Shown here: in pieces, positions 41,943-56,460 of the stretch
How the letters are laid out: each line of letters starts with the position of its first letter
How positions within the stretch are numbered: the stretch's first letter is position 1
Assembly: GCF_050948215.1 (NCBI RefSeq)
Contig: NW_027488984.1
Coordinates: 62,001-126,000 of the forward strand
Direction: 5' to 3'
DNA length: 64,000 bases
DNA from: Halictus rubicundus
Lineage: Eukaryota > Arthropoda > Insecta > Hymenoptera > Halictidae
Position numbers and translations under genes: made by a program
Notes under the pieces: model-generated
The model's input: only the letters and a program-made list of their open reading frames with translations
What the model was told of the DNA's origin: nothing
Database searches by the model: none

Positions 41943-42640
41943 TCCTATATCGTATCCTCTATCCTATCCTATCCTCTATCCTATCCTATCCTCTATCCTA
42001 TCCTATCCTCTATCCTATCCTATCCTCTATCCTATCCTATCCACTATCCTATCCTATCCTCTATCCTATCCTATCCTCTGTCCTATATTATCCTCTATCC
42101 TATCCTATCCTATCCTCTATCCTATCCTATCCTCTATCCTATCCTATCCTCTATCCTATCCTATTCTCTATCCTATCCTATCCTCTATCCTATCCTATCC
42201 TCTATCATATCCTATCCTCTATCCTATCCTATCCTCTATCCTATCCTTATCCTCTATCATATCCTATCCTCTATCCTATCCTATCCTGTATCCTATCCTA
42301 TCCTCTATCCTATCCTATCCTCTATCCTATCCTATCCTGTATCATATCCTATCCTCTATCCTATCCTATCCTCTATCCTATTCTATCCTCTATCCTATCC
42401 TATCCTCTATCCTATCCTATCCTCTATCCTATCCTATCCTCTATCCTATCCTATCCTCTATCCTATCATATCCTCTATCATATCCTATCCTCTATCCTAT
42501 CCTATCCTCTATCCTATCCTATCCTCTATCATATCCTATCCTCTATCGTATCCTATCCCCTATCCTATCCTATCCTCTATCCTATCCTATCCTCTATCCT
42601 ATCCTATCCTCTGTCCTATCCTATCCTCTATCCTATCCTA
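41943..42640. repeat. 4202-bp offset duplication, second copy
   Basis: The partner landmarks are at 41943, 42243, 42543 and 42613. Base-exact spacing is kept over about 670 bp. Confidence 0.85.
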
Positions 42641-43139
42641 TCCTCTATCCTATCCTATCCTCTATCCTATCCTATCCTCTATCCTATCCTATCCTCTATT
42701 CTATCCTATCCTCTATCCTATCCTATCCTCTATCCTATAGTATCCTCTATCATATCCTATCCTCTATCCTATCCTATCCTCTATCCTATCCTATACTCTA
42801 TCGTATCCTATCCTCTATCCTATTAAATCCTATATCGTATCCTCTATCATATCCTATCCTCTATCCTATCCTATCCTCTATCCTATCCTTATCCTCTATC
42901 GTATCCTATCCTCTATCCTATCCTATCCTCTATCCTATCCTATCCTCTGTCCTATCCTATCCTCCATCCTATCCTATCCTCTATCCTATCCAATCCTATA
43001 TGCTATCCTCTATCATATCCTATCCTCTATCCTATCCTATCCTCTATCCTATCCTATCCTGTATCCTATTCTATCCTCTATCCTATCCTATCCTCTATCC
43101 TATCCTATCCTGTATCATATCCTATCCTCTATCCTATCC

Positions 43140-43480
43140 TATCCTCTATCCTATTCTATGCTCTATCCTAACCAATCCTACATCCTATTCTCTGTCCTAT
43201 CCTATCCTCTATCGTATCCTATCCTCCATCCTATCCAATCCTATATCGTATCCTCTATCCTATCCTATCCTCTATCCTATCCTATCCTCTATCCTATCCT
43301 ATCCTCTATCCTATCCTATCCTGTATCATATCCTATCCTCTATCCTATCCTATCCTCTATCCTATTCTATGATCTATCCTAACCAATCCTACATCCTATT
43401 CTCTATCCTATCCTATCCTCTATCGTATCCTATCCTCCATCCTATCCAATCCTATATCGTATCCTCTATCCTATCCTATC
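43140..43480. repeat. CTAACCAATCCTACATCC cassettes, right cluster
   Basis: AACCAATCC lies at 43170 and 43381. The first has CTCTGTCC (G 43194), matching G 39827 at +3367. The second is preceded by TATGATC rather than TATGCTC. The extra 17 bp between the members shows a monomer-sized gain after the cluster was copied. Confidence 0.8.
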
Positions 43481-46379
43481 CTCTATCCTATCCTATCCTC
43501 TATCCTATCCTATCCTCTATCCTATCCTATCCTCTATCATATCCTATGCTCTATCCTATCCTATCCTCTATCCTATCCTATCCTCTATCCTATCCAATCC
43601 TATATCCTATCCTCTATCATATCCTATCCTCTATCCTATCCTATCCTCTATCCTATCCTATCCGCTATCCTATCCAATCCTATATCCTATTCTCTGTCCT
43701 ATCCTATCCTCTATCCTATCCTATCCTCTATCCTATATTATCCTCTATCCTATCCCATCCTCTATCCTATCCTATCCTCTATCCTATCCTATCCTCTATC
43801 CTATCCTATCCTCTATCCTATCCTATTCTCTATCCTATCCTATCCTCTAACCTATCGTATCCTCTATCGTATCCTATTCTCTATCCTATTCTATCCTCTA
43901 TCCTATCGTATCCTCTATCGTATCCTATCCTCTATCCTATTAAATCCTATATCGTATCCTCTATCCTATCCTATCCTCTATCCTATCCTATCCTCTATCC
44001 TATCCTATACTCTATCCTATCCTATCCTCTATCCTATCCTATTCTCTATCCTATCCTATCCTCTATCCTATCGTATCCTCTATCGTATCCTATTCTCTAT
44101 CCTATTCTATCCTCTATCCTATCGTATCCTCTATCGTATCCTATCCTCTATCCTATTAAATCCTATATCGTATCCTCTATCCTATCCTATCCTCTATCGT
44201 ATCCTATCCTCTATCCTATTAAATCCTATATCGTATCCCCTATCCTATCCTATCCTCTATCGTATCCTATCCTCAATCCTATCCTATCCTCTATCCTATC
44301 CTATCCTCTATCCTATCCTATTCTCTATCCTATCCTATCCTCTATCCTATCCTATCCTCTATCCTATTCTATCCTCTATCCTATCCAATCCTATATCCTA
44401 TTCTCCATCCTATCCTATCCTTTATCATATCCTATCCTCTATCCTATCCTATCCTCTATCCTATCCTATCCTCTATCCTCTCCTATCCTCTATCCTATCC
44501 TATCCTCTATCCTATCCTATCCTCTATCCTATCCTATCCTCTATCCTATCCTATTCTCTATCCTATCCTATCCTCTATCCTATCGTATCCTCTATCGTAT
44601 CCTACTCTCTATCCTATTCTATCCTCTATCCTATCGTATCCTCTATCGTATCCTATCCTCTATCCTATTAAATCCTATATCGTATCCTCTATCCTATCCT
44701 ATCCTCTATCCTATCCTATCCTCTATCCTATCCTATCCTCTATCCTATCCTATCCTCTGTCCTATCCTATCCTCTATCCTATCCTACCCTCTATCCTATC
44801 CTGTCCTCTATCCTATCCTATCCTCTATCATATCCTATCCTCTATCCTATCCTATCCTCTATCCTATCCTATCCTCTATCATATCCTATCCTCTATCGTA
44901 TCCTATCCTCTATCCTATCCTATCCTCTATCCTATCCTATCCTCTATCCAATCCTATCCTCTGTCCTATCCTATCCTCTATCCTATCCTATCCTCTAACC
45001 TATCCTATCCTATCCTCTATCCTATCCTATCCTCTATCCTATCCTATCCTCTATCCTATCCTATCCTCTATCCTATCCTATCCTCTATCCTATCCTATCC
45101 TCTATCCTATTCTATCCTCTATCCTATTCTATCCTCTATCCTATCCTATCCTCTATCCTATCGTATCCTCTATCGTATCCTATTCTCTATCCTATTCTAT
45201 CCTCTATCCTATCGTATCCTCTATCGTATCCTATCCTCTATCCTATTAAATCCTATATCGTATCCTCTATCCTATCCTATCCTCTATCCTATCCTATCCT
45301 CTATCCTATCCTATCCTCTATCCTATCCTATCCTCTATCCTATCCTATCCTCTATCCTATCCTATTCTCTATCCTATCCTATCCTCTATCCTATCGTATC
45401 CTCTATCGTATCCTATTCTCTATCCTATTCTATCCTCTATCCTATCGTATCCTCTATCGTATCCTATCCTCTATCCTATTAAATCCTATATCGTATCCTC
45501 TATCCTATCCTCTATCCTATCCTATCCTCTATCCTATCCTATCCTCTATCCTATCCTATCCTCTATCCTATCCTATCCTCTGTCCTATCCTATCCTCTAT
45601 CCTATCCTACCCTCTATCCTATCCTGTCCTCTATCCTATCCTATCCTCTATCATATCCTATCCTCTATCCTATCCTATCCTCTATCCTATCCTATCCTCT
45701 ATCATATCCTATCCTCTATCGTATCCTATCCTCTATCCTATCCTATCCTCTATCCTATCCTATCCTCTATCCTATCCTATCCTCTGTCCTATCCTATCCT
45801 CTATCCTATCCTATCCTCTATCCTATCCTATCCTATCCTCTATCCTATCCTATCCTCTATCCTATCCTATCCTCTATCCTATCCTATCCTCTATCCTATC
45901 CTATCCTCTATCCTATCCTATCCTCTATCCTATCCTATCTTCTATCCTATATTATCCTCTATCCTATCCCATCCTCTATCCTATCCTATCCTCTATCCTA
46001 TCCTATAATCTATCCTATCCTATCCTCTATCCTATCCTATTCTCTATCCTATCCTATCCTCTATCCTATCCTATCCTATCCTCTATCCTATCCTATCCTC
46101 TATCATATCCTATCCTCTATCCTATCCTATCCTGTATCCTATTCTATCCTCTATCCTATCCTATCCTCTATCCTATCCTATCCTGTATCATATCCTATCC
46201 TCTATCCTATCCTATCCTCTATCCTATTCTATCCTCTATCCTAACCAATCCTACATCCTATTCTCTATCCTATCCTATCCTCTATCGTATCCTATCCTCC
46301 ATCCTATCCAATCCTATATCGTATCCTCTATCCTATCCTATCCTCTATCCTATCCTATCCTCTATCCTATCCTATCCTC

Positions 46380-48620
46380 TATCATATCCTATGCTCTATC
46401 CTATCCTATCCTCTATCCTATCCTATCCTCTATCCTATCCAATCCTATATCCTATCCTCTATCATATCCTATCCTCTATTCTATCCTATCCTCTATCCTA
46501 TCCTATCCGCTATCCTATCCAATCCTATATCCTATTCTCTGTCCTATCCTATCCTCTATCCTATCCTATCCTCTATCCTATATTATCCTCTATCCTATCC
46601 CATCCTCTATCCTATCCTATCCTCTATCCTATCCTATCCTCTATCCTATCCTATCCTCTATCCTATCCTATTCTCTATAATATCCTATCCTCTATCCTAT
46701 CGTATCCTCTATCGTATCCTATCCTCTATCCTATTAAATCCTATATCGTATCCTCTATCCTATCCTATCCTCTATCCTATCCTATCCTCTATCCTATCCT
46801 ATCCTGTATCATATCCTATCCTCTATCCTATCCTATCCTCTATCCTATTCTATCCTCTATCCTATCCTATCCTCTATCCTATCCTATCCTCTATCCTATC
46901 CTATCCTCTATCCTATCCTATCCTCTATCCTATCCTATCCTCTACCCTATCCTTATCCTCTATCGTATCCTATCCTCTACCCTATCCTATCCTCTATCCT
47001 ATACTATCCTCTATCCTATCCTATCCTCTATCCTATCCTATCCTCTATCCTATTCTATCCTCTATCCTATCCAATCCTATATCCTATTCTCCATCCTATC
47101 CTATCCTTTATCATATCCTATCCTCTATCCTATCCTATCCTCTATCCTATCCTATCCTCTATCCTATCCTATCCTCTATCCTATCCTATCCTCTATCCTA
47201 TCCTATCCTCTATCCTATCCTATTCTCTATCCTATCCTATCCTCTATCCTATCGTATCCTCTATCGTATCCTATTCTCTATCCTATTCTATCCTATATCC
47301 TATCGTATCCTCTATCGTATCCTATCCTCTATCCTATTAAATCCTATATCGTATCCTCTATCCTATCCTATCCTCTATCCTATCCTATCCTCTATCCTAT
47401 CCTATCCTCTATCCTATCCTATCCTCTATCCTATCCTATCCTCTGTCCTATCCTATCCTCTATCCTATCCTACCCTCTATCCTATCCTGTCCTCTATCCT
47501 ATCCTATCCTCTATCATATCCTATCCTCTATCCTATCCTATCCTCTATCCTATCCTATCCTCTATCATATCCTATCCTCTATCGTATCCTATCCTCTATC
47601 CTATCCTATCCTCTATCCTATCCTATCCTCTATCCTATCCTATCCTCTGTCCTATCCTATCCTATCCTCTATCCTATCCTATCCTCTATCCTATCCTATC
47701 CTCTATCCTATCCTATCCTCTATCCTATCCTATCCTCTATCCTATCCTATCTTCTATCCTATATTATCCTCTATCCTATCCCATCCTCTATCCTATCCTA
47801 TCCTCTATCCTATCCTATAATCTATCCTATCCTATCCTCTATCCTATCCTATTCGCTATCCTATCCTATCCTCTATCCTATCCTATCCTCTATCCTATCC
47901 TATCCTCTATCATATCCTATCCTCTATCCTATCCTATCCTCTATCCTATCCTATCCTCTATCCTATCCTATCCTCTATCCTATCCTATCCTCTATCCTAT
48001 CCTATCCTCTATCCTATCCTATCCTCTATCCTATCCTATCCTCTATCCTATTCTATCCTCTATCCTAACCAATCCTATATCCTATCCTCTATCATATCCT
48101 ATCCTCTATTCTATCCTATCCTCTATCCTATCCTATCCGCTATCCTATCCAATCCTATATCCTATTCTCTGTCCTATCCTATCCTCTATCCTATCCTATC
48201 CTCTATCCTATATTATCCTCTATCCTATCCCATCCTCTATCCTATCCTATCCTCTATCCTATCCTATCCTCTATCCTATCCTATCCTCTATCCTATCCTA
48301 TTCTCTATCCTATCCTATCCTCTATCCTATCGTATCCTCTATCGTATCCTATCCTCTATCCTATTAAATCCTATATCGTATCCTCTATCCTATCCTATCC
48401 TCTATCCTATCCTATCCTCTATCCTATCCTATCCTCTATCCTATCCTATCCTCTATCCTATCCTATCCTCTATCCTATCCTATCCTCTATCCTATCCTAT
48501 CCTCTATCCTATCCTATCCTGTATCATATCCTATCCTCTATCCTATCCTATCCTCTATCGTATTCTATCCTCTATCCTATCCTATCCTCTATCCTATCCC
48601 ATCCTCTATCCTATCCTATC
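46380..48620. repeat. dispersed copy of the 33-37 kb block
   Basis: TATGCTC (ATG 46391), CCGCT (G 46509) and CTACCC (46944) lie exactly 13329 bp after their counterparts in the 1579-bp repeat. CCAATCC (AA at 47073) is at 13164, a loss of 165 bp that removes one TTAAAT segment. CTCTGTCC (G 47445) is at 13142, a further loss of 22 bp, the size of a four-pentamer monomer. The right part matches 36.3-37.0 kb: ATTCGCTATCC (47853 against 36341, offset 11512) and CTCTATCGTATTCTATCC (offset 11580, four monomers more). Confidence 0.82.
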
Positions 48621-51250
48621 CTATCCTCTATCGTATCCTATCCTATCCACTATCCTATCCTATCCTCTATCCTATCCTATCCTCTATCCTATCCTATCCT
48701 CTATCCTATCCTATCCTCTATCCTATCCTATCCTCTATCCTATATTATCCTCTATCCTATCCTATCCTATCCTCTATCCTATCCTATCCTCTATCCTATC
48801 CTATCCTCTATCCTATCCTATTCTCTATCCTATCCTATCCTCTATCCTATCCTATCCTCTATCATATCCTATCCTCTATCCTATCCTATCCTCTATCCTA
48901 TCCCTATCCTCTATCATATCATATCCTCTATCCTATCCTATCCTCTATCCTATCCTATCCTCTATCCTATCCTATCCTGTATCATATCCTATCCTCTATC
49001 CTATCCTATCCTCTATCCTATTCTATCCTCTATCCTATCCTATCCTCTATCCTATCCTATCCTCTATCCTATCCTATCCTCTATCCTATCCTATCCTCTA
49101 TCCTATCCTATCCTCTATCATATCCTATCCTCTATCGTATCCTATCCTCTATCCTATCCTATCCTCTATCCTATCCTATCCTCTATCCTATCCTATCCCC
49201 TATCCTATCCTATCCTGTATCATATCCTATCCTCTATCCTATCCTATCCTCTATAATATCCTATCCTCTATCCTATCCTATCCTCCATCCTATCCAATCC
49301 TATATCGTATCCACTATCCTATCCTATCCTCTATCCTATCCTATCCTCAATTCTATCCTATCCTCTATCCTATCCTTATCCTCTATCGTATCCTATCCTC
49401 TACCCTATCCTATCCTCTATCCTATACTACCCTCTATCCTATCCTATCCTCTATCCTATCCTATCCTCTATCGTATCCTATCCTCTATCCTATTAAATCC
49501 TATATCGTATCCTCTATCCTATCCTATCCTCTATCGTATCCTATCCTCAATCCTATCCTATCCTCTATCCTATCCTATCCTCTATCCTATTCTATCCTCT
49601 ATCCTATCCTATCAACTATCCTATTCAATCCTATATCCTATTCTCTATCCTATCCTATCCTCTATCATATCCTATCCTCTATCCTATCCTATCCTCTATC
49701 CTATCCTATCCTCTATCCTATCCTATCCTCTATCCTATATTATCCTCTATCGTATCCTATCCTCTATCCTATCCTATCCTCTATCGTATCCTATCCTCTA
49801 TCCTATCCTATCCTCTATCGTATCCTATCCTCTAACCTATTAAATCCTATATCGTATCCTCTATCCTATCCTATCCTCTATCGTATCCTATCCTCTATCC
49901 TATCCTATCCTCTATACTATCCTATCCTCTATCCTATCCTGTCCTCTATCCTATATTATCCTCTATCCTATCCCATCCTCTATCCTATCCTATCCTCTAT
50001 CCTATCCTATTCTCTATCCTATCCTATCCTTTATCCTATCCTATTCTCTATCCTATCGTATCCTCTATCCTATCCTATCCTCTATCATATCCTATCCTCT
50101 ATCCTATCCTATCCTGTATCCTATCCTATCCTCCATCCTATCCTATCCTCTATCCTATCCTATCCTCTATCCTATCCTATCCTCTATCCTATCCTATCCT
50201 CTATCCTATATTATCCTCTATCCTATCCCATCCTCTATCCTATCCTATCCTCTATCCTATCCTATTCTCTATCCTATCCTATCCTCTATCCTATTCAATC
50301 CTATATCCTATCCTATCCTCTATACTATCCTATTCTCTATCCTATCCTATCCTCTATCCTATCCTATCCTCTATCATATCCTATCCTCTATCCTATCCTA
50401 TCCTGTATCCTATTCTATCCTCTATCCTATCCTATCCTCTATCCTATCCTATCCTGTATCATATCCTATCTTCTATCCTATCCTATCCTCTATCGTATTC
50501 TATCCTCTATAATATCCAATCCTATATCCTATTCTCTATCCTATCCTATCCTCTATCGTATCCCATCCTCTATCCTATTAAATCCTATATCGTATCCTCT
50601 ATCCTATCCTATCCTCTATCGTATCCTATCCTCAATCCTATCCTATCCTCTATCATATCCTATCCTCGATCCTATCCTATTCTCTATCCTATCCTATCCT
50701 CTATCCTATCCTATCCTCTATTCTATTCTATCCTCTATCCTATCCAATCCTATATCCTATTCTCTATCCTATCCTATCCTCTATCATATCCTATCCTCTA
50801 TCCTATCCAATCCTATATCGTATCCTCTATCCTATCCTATCCTGTATCCTATCCTAACCTCTATCCTATCCTATCCACTATCATATCCTATCCTATCCTC
50901 TATCCTATCCTATCCACTATCCTATCCTATCCTCTATCATATCCTATCCTCTATCCTATCCTATCCTCTATCCTATCCTATCCTCTATCCTATCCTATCC
51001 TCTATCCTATCCAATCCTATATCCTATCCTCTATCATATCCTATCCTCTATCCTATCCTATCCTCTATCCTATCCTATCCTCTATCCTATCTTATCCTTT
51101 ATCGTATCCTATCCTCTATCCTATCCTATCCTCTATCGTATCCTATCCTCTAATCCTATCCTATCTTCTATAATATCCTATCCTCTATCCTATCCTATCC
51201 TCTATCCTATCCAATCCTATATCCTATTCTCTATCCTATCCTATCCTCTA
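48620..51250. repeat. irregular transitional satellite
   Basis: The stretch is still made of CTATC-type monomers, but with more private variants (CCCTATCC, CTCGATCC, CTCTAACC, ATCAACTATCC, TATCTTATCCTTTATCG) and no long copy that I could align. It separates two regions with different variant vocabularies. There is no gene or unique sequence. Confidence 0.65.
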
Positions 51251-52609
51251 TCGTATCCTATCCTCTATCCTATCCAATCCTATGTGGTATCCTCTATCCT
51301 ATCCTATCCTCTATCCTAACCTATCCTCTATCCTATCCTATCCTCTATCCTATCCTATCCTCTATCCTATCCTATCCTCTATCCTATCCTATCCTCTATC
51401 CTATCCTATCCTCTATCCTATCCTATCCTCTATCGTATCCTATCCTCTATCCTATCCTATACTCTATCCTATCCTTATCCTCTATCGTATCCTATTCTCT
51501 ATCCTATCCTATCCTCTATCCTATCCTATCCTCTATCGTATCCTATCCTCTATCCTATTAAATCCTATATCGTATCCTCTATCATATCCTATCCTCCATC
51601 CTATCCTATCCTCTATCCTATCCTATCCTGTATCATATCCTATCCTCTATCCTATCCTATCCTCTATCCTATCCTATCCTCTATCCTATCCAATCCTATA
51701 TCCTATTCTCTATCCTATCCTATCCTCTATCGTATCCTATACTCTATCCTATCCAATCCTATGTGGTATCCTCTATCGTATCCTATCCTCTATCCTATCC
51801 TATCCTCTATCCTATCCTTATCCTCTATCGTATCCTATTCTCTATCCTATCCTATCCTCTACCCTATCCTATCCTCTATCCTATCCTATCCTCTATCCTA
51901 TCCAATCCTATATCCTATTCTCTATCCTATCCTATCCTCTATCGTACCCTATCCTCTATCCTATCCAATCCTATGTGGTATCCTCTATCCTATCCTATCC
52001 TCTATCGTATCCTATCCTCTATCCTATTAAATCCTATATCGTATCCTCTATCATATCCTATCCTCCATCCTATCCTATCCTCTATCCTATCCTATCCTGT
52101 ATCATATCCTATCCTCTATCCTATCCTATCCTCTATCCTATCCTATCCTCTATCCTATCCAATCCTATATCCTATTCTCTATCCTATCCTATCCTCTATC
52201 GTATCCTATCCTCTATCCTATCCAATCCTATGTGGTATCCTCTATCCTATCCTATCCTCTATCCTATCCTATCCTCTATCGTATCCTATCCTCTATCCTA
52301 TCCTATCCTCTATCCTATCCTTATCCTCTATCGTATCCTATTCTCTATCCTATCCTATCCTCTACCCTATCCTATCCTCTATCCTATCCTATCCTCTATC
52401 CTATCCAATCCTATATCCTATTCTCTATCCTATCCTATCCTCTATCGTATCCTATCCTCTATCCTATCCAATCCTATGTGGTATCCTCTATCCTATCCTA
52501 TCCTCTATCCTATCCTATCCTCTATCCTATCCTATCCTCTATCCTATCCTATCCTCTATAATATCCTATCCTCTATCCTATCCTATCCTCTATCCTATCC
52601 AATCCTATA

Positions 52610-53900
52610 TCCTATCCTCTATCATATCCTATCCTCTATCCTATCCTATCGTCTATCCTATCCTATCCTCTATCCTATCCTATCCTCTATCCTATCCTTA
52701 TCCTCTATCGTATCCTATCCTCTACCCTATCCTATCCTGTATCCTATACTATCCTCTATCCTATCCTATCCTCTATCCTATCCTATCCTCTATCCTATCC
52801 TATCCTCTATCCTATCCAATCCTATATCCTATTCTCTATCCTATCCTATCCTCTATCGTATCCTATCCTCTATCCTATCCAATCCTATATGGTATCCTCT
52901 ATCCTATCCTATCCTCTATCCTATCCTATCCTCTATCCTATCCTTATCCTCTATCGTATCCTATCCTCTACCCTATCCTATCCTCTATTATATCCTATCC
53001 TCTATCCTATCCTATCCTCTATCCTATCCTATCCTCTATCCTAACCTATCCTCTATCCTATCCTATCCTCTATCCTATCCTATCCTCTATCCTATCCTAT
53101 CCTCTATCCTATCCTATCCTCTATCCTATCCTTATCCTCTATCGTATCCTATCCTCTATCCTATCCTATCCTCTATCCTATGCTATCCTCTATCCTATCC
53201 TATCCTCTATCCTATCCTATCCTCTATCCTATCCTTATCCTCTATCGTATCCTATTCTCTATCCTATCCTATCCTCTATCCTATCCTATCCTCTATCGTA
53301 TCCTATCCTCTATCCTATTAAATCCTATATCGTATCCTCTATCATATCCTATCCTCTATCCTATCCTATCCTCTATCCTATCCTATCCTCTATCCTATCC
53401 TATCCTCTATCCTATCCTTATCATCTATCGTATCCTATCCTCTACCCTATCCTATCCTCTATAATATCCTATCCTCTATCCTATCCTATCCTCTATCCTA
53501 TCCTTATCCTGTATCATATCCTATCCTCTATCCTATCCTATCCTCTATAATATCCTATCCTCTATCCTATCCTATCCTCTATCCTATCCAATCCTATATC
53601 CTATCCTCTATCATATCCTATCCTCTATCCTATCCTATCGTCTATCCTATCCTATCCTCTATCCTATCCTATCCTCTATCCTATCCTTATCCTCTATCGT
53701 ATCCTATCCTCTACCCTATCCTATCCTGTATCCTATACTATCCTCTATCCTATCCTATCCTCTATCCTATCCTATCCTCTATCCTATCCTATCCTCTATC
53801 CTATCCTATCCTCTATCCTATCCAATCCTATATCCTATTCTCTATCCTATCCTATCCTCTATCGTATCCTATCCTCTATCCTATCCAATCCTATATGGTA
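52610..53900. repeat. 989-bp offset module pair with ATCGTCTATCC marker
   Basis: ATCGTCTATCC (G at 52651) recurs at 53640 (+989), 57164 (+3524) and 60987 (+3823). The ATATGG marker that follows it is at 52891, 53897, 57438 and 61261, with offsets 1006, 3541 and 3823. The differences of 17 bp are one monomer each. This tag shows four generations of the same module. Confidence 0.82.
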
Positions 53901-56088
53901 TCCTCTATCCTATCCTATCCTCTATCCTATCCTATCCTCTATCCTATCCTATCCTCTATCCTATCCTATCCTCTATCCTATCCTATCCTCTATCCTATCC
54001 TATCCTCTATCCTATCCTATCCTCTATCCTATCCTATCCTCTATCATATCCTATCCTCTATCCTATCCTATCCTCTATCCTATCCTTATCCTCTATCGTA
54101 TCCTATTCTCTATCCTATCCTATCCTCTATCCTATCGTATCCTCTATCGTATCCTATCCTCTATCCTATTAAATCCTATATCGTATCCTCTATCCTATCC
54201 TATCCTCTATCCTATCCTTATCCTCTATCGTATCCTATCCTCTATCCTATCCTATCCTCTATCCTATGCTATCCTCTATCCTATCCTATCCTCTATCCTA
54301 TGCTATCCTCTATCCTATCCTATCCTCTATCCTATCCTATCCTCTATCCTCTATCCTCTATCCTATCCTATCCTCTATCCTATCCTATCCTCTATCCTAT
54401 CCTATCCTCTATCCTATCCTATCCTCTATCCTATCCTATCCTCTATCCTATCCTATCCTCTATCCTATCCTATCCTCTATCCTATCCTATCCTCTATCCT
54501 ATCCTATCCTCTATCCTATCCTATCCTCTATCCTATCCTTATCCTCTATCGTATCCTATCCTCTACCCTATCCTATCCTCTATTATATCCTATCCGCTAT
54601 CCTATCCTATCCTCTATCCTATCCTATCCTCTATCCTAACCTATCCTCTATCCTATCCTATCCTCTATCCTATCCTATCCTCTATCCTCTATCCTCTATC
54701 CTATCCTATCCTCTATCCTATCCTATCCTCTATCCTATCCTATCCTCTATCCTATCCTATCCTCTATCCTATCCTATCCTCTATCCTATCCTATCCTCTA
54801 TCCTATCCTATCCTCTATCCTATCCTATCCTCTATCCTAACCTATCCTCTATCCTATCCTATCCTCTATCCTATCCTATCCTCTATCCTATCCTATCCTC
54901 TATCCTATCCTATCCTCTATCCTATCCTTATCCTCTATCGTATCCTATCCTCTACCCTATCCTATCCTCTATTATATCCTATCCTCTATCCTATCCTATC
55001 CTCTATCCTATCCTATCCTCTATCCTAACCTATCCTCTATCCTATCCTATCCTCTATCCTATCCTATCCTCTATCCTATCCTATCCTCTATCCTATCCTA
55101 TCCTCTATCCTATCCTTATCCTCTATCGTATCCTATCCTCTATCCTATCCTATCCTCTATCCTATGCTATCCTCTATCCTATCCTATCCTCTATCCTATC
55201 CTATCCTCTATCCTATCCTTATCCTCTATCGTATCCTATTCTCTATCCTATCCTATCCTCTATCCTATCCTATCCTCTATCGTATCCTATCCTCTATCCT
55301 ATTAAATCCTATATCGTATCCTCTATCATATCCTATCCTCTATCCTATCCTATCCTCTATCCTATCCTATCCTCTATCCTATCCTATCCTCTATCCTATC
55401 CTATCCTCTATCCTATCCTATCCTCTATCCTATCCTATCCTCTATCATATCCTATCCTCTATCCTATCCTATCCTCTATCCTATCCTTATCCTCTATCGT
55501 ATCCTATTCTCTATCCTATCCTATCCTCTATCCTATCCTATCCTCTATCGTATCCTATCCTCTATCCTATTAAATCCTATGTCGTATCCTCTATCATATC
55601 CTATCCTCTATCCTATCCTATCCTCTATCCTATCCTTATCCTCTATCGTATCCTATTATCTATCCTATCCTATCCTCTATCCTATCCTATCCTCTATCCT
55701 ATCCTCTATCCTATCCTATCCTCTATCCTATCCTATCCTCTATCCTATCCTATCCTCTATCCTATCCTATCCTCTATCATATCCTATCCTCTATCCTATC
55801 CTATCCTCTATCCTATCCTTATCCTCTATCGTATCCTATTCTCTATCCTATCCTATCCTCTATCCTATCGTATCCTCTATCGTATCCTATCCTCTATCCT
55901 ATTAAATCCTATATCGTATCCTCTATCCTATCCTATCCTCTATCCTATCCTTATCCTCTATCGTATCCTATCCTCTATCCTATCCTATCCTCTATCCTAT
56001 GCTATCCTCTATCCTATCCTATCCTCTATCCTATGCTATCCTCTATCCTATCCTATCCTCTATCCTATCCTATCCTCTATCCTCTATC

Positions 56089-56440
56089 CTCTATCCTATC
56101 CTATCCTCTATCCTATCCTATCCTCTATCCTATCCTATCCTCTATCCTATCCTATCCTCTATCCTATCCTATCCTCTATCCTATCCTATCCTCTATCCTA
56201 TCCTATCCTCTATCCTATCCTATCCTCTATCCTATCCTATCCTCTATCCTATCCTATCCTCTATCCTATCCTATCCTCTATCCTATCCTATCCTCTATCC
56301 TATCCTATCCTCTATCCTATCCTATCCTCTATCCTATCCTATCCTCTATCCTATCCTATCCTCTATCCTATCCTATCCTCTATCCTATCCTATCCTCTAT
56401 CCTATCCTATCCTCTATCCTATCCTATCCTCTATCCTATC
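56089..56440. repeat. perfect consensus tract of about 20 monomers
   Basis: CTCT starts every 17 bp from 56089 to 56429 without a substitution. The tract is preceded by three short 7-bp units (CTCTATC at 56075, 56082 and 56089) and ended by a 16-bp monomer missing one C. The perfection suggests recent local expansion. Confidence 0.85.
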
Positions 56441-56460
56441 TATCCTCTATCCTATCCTAT

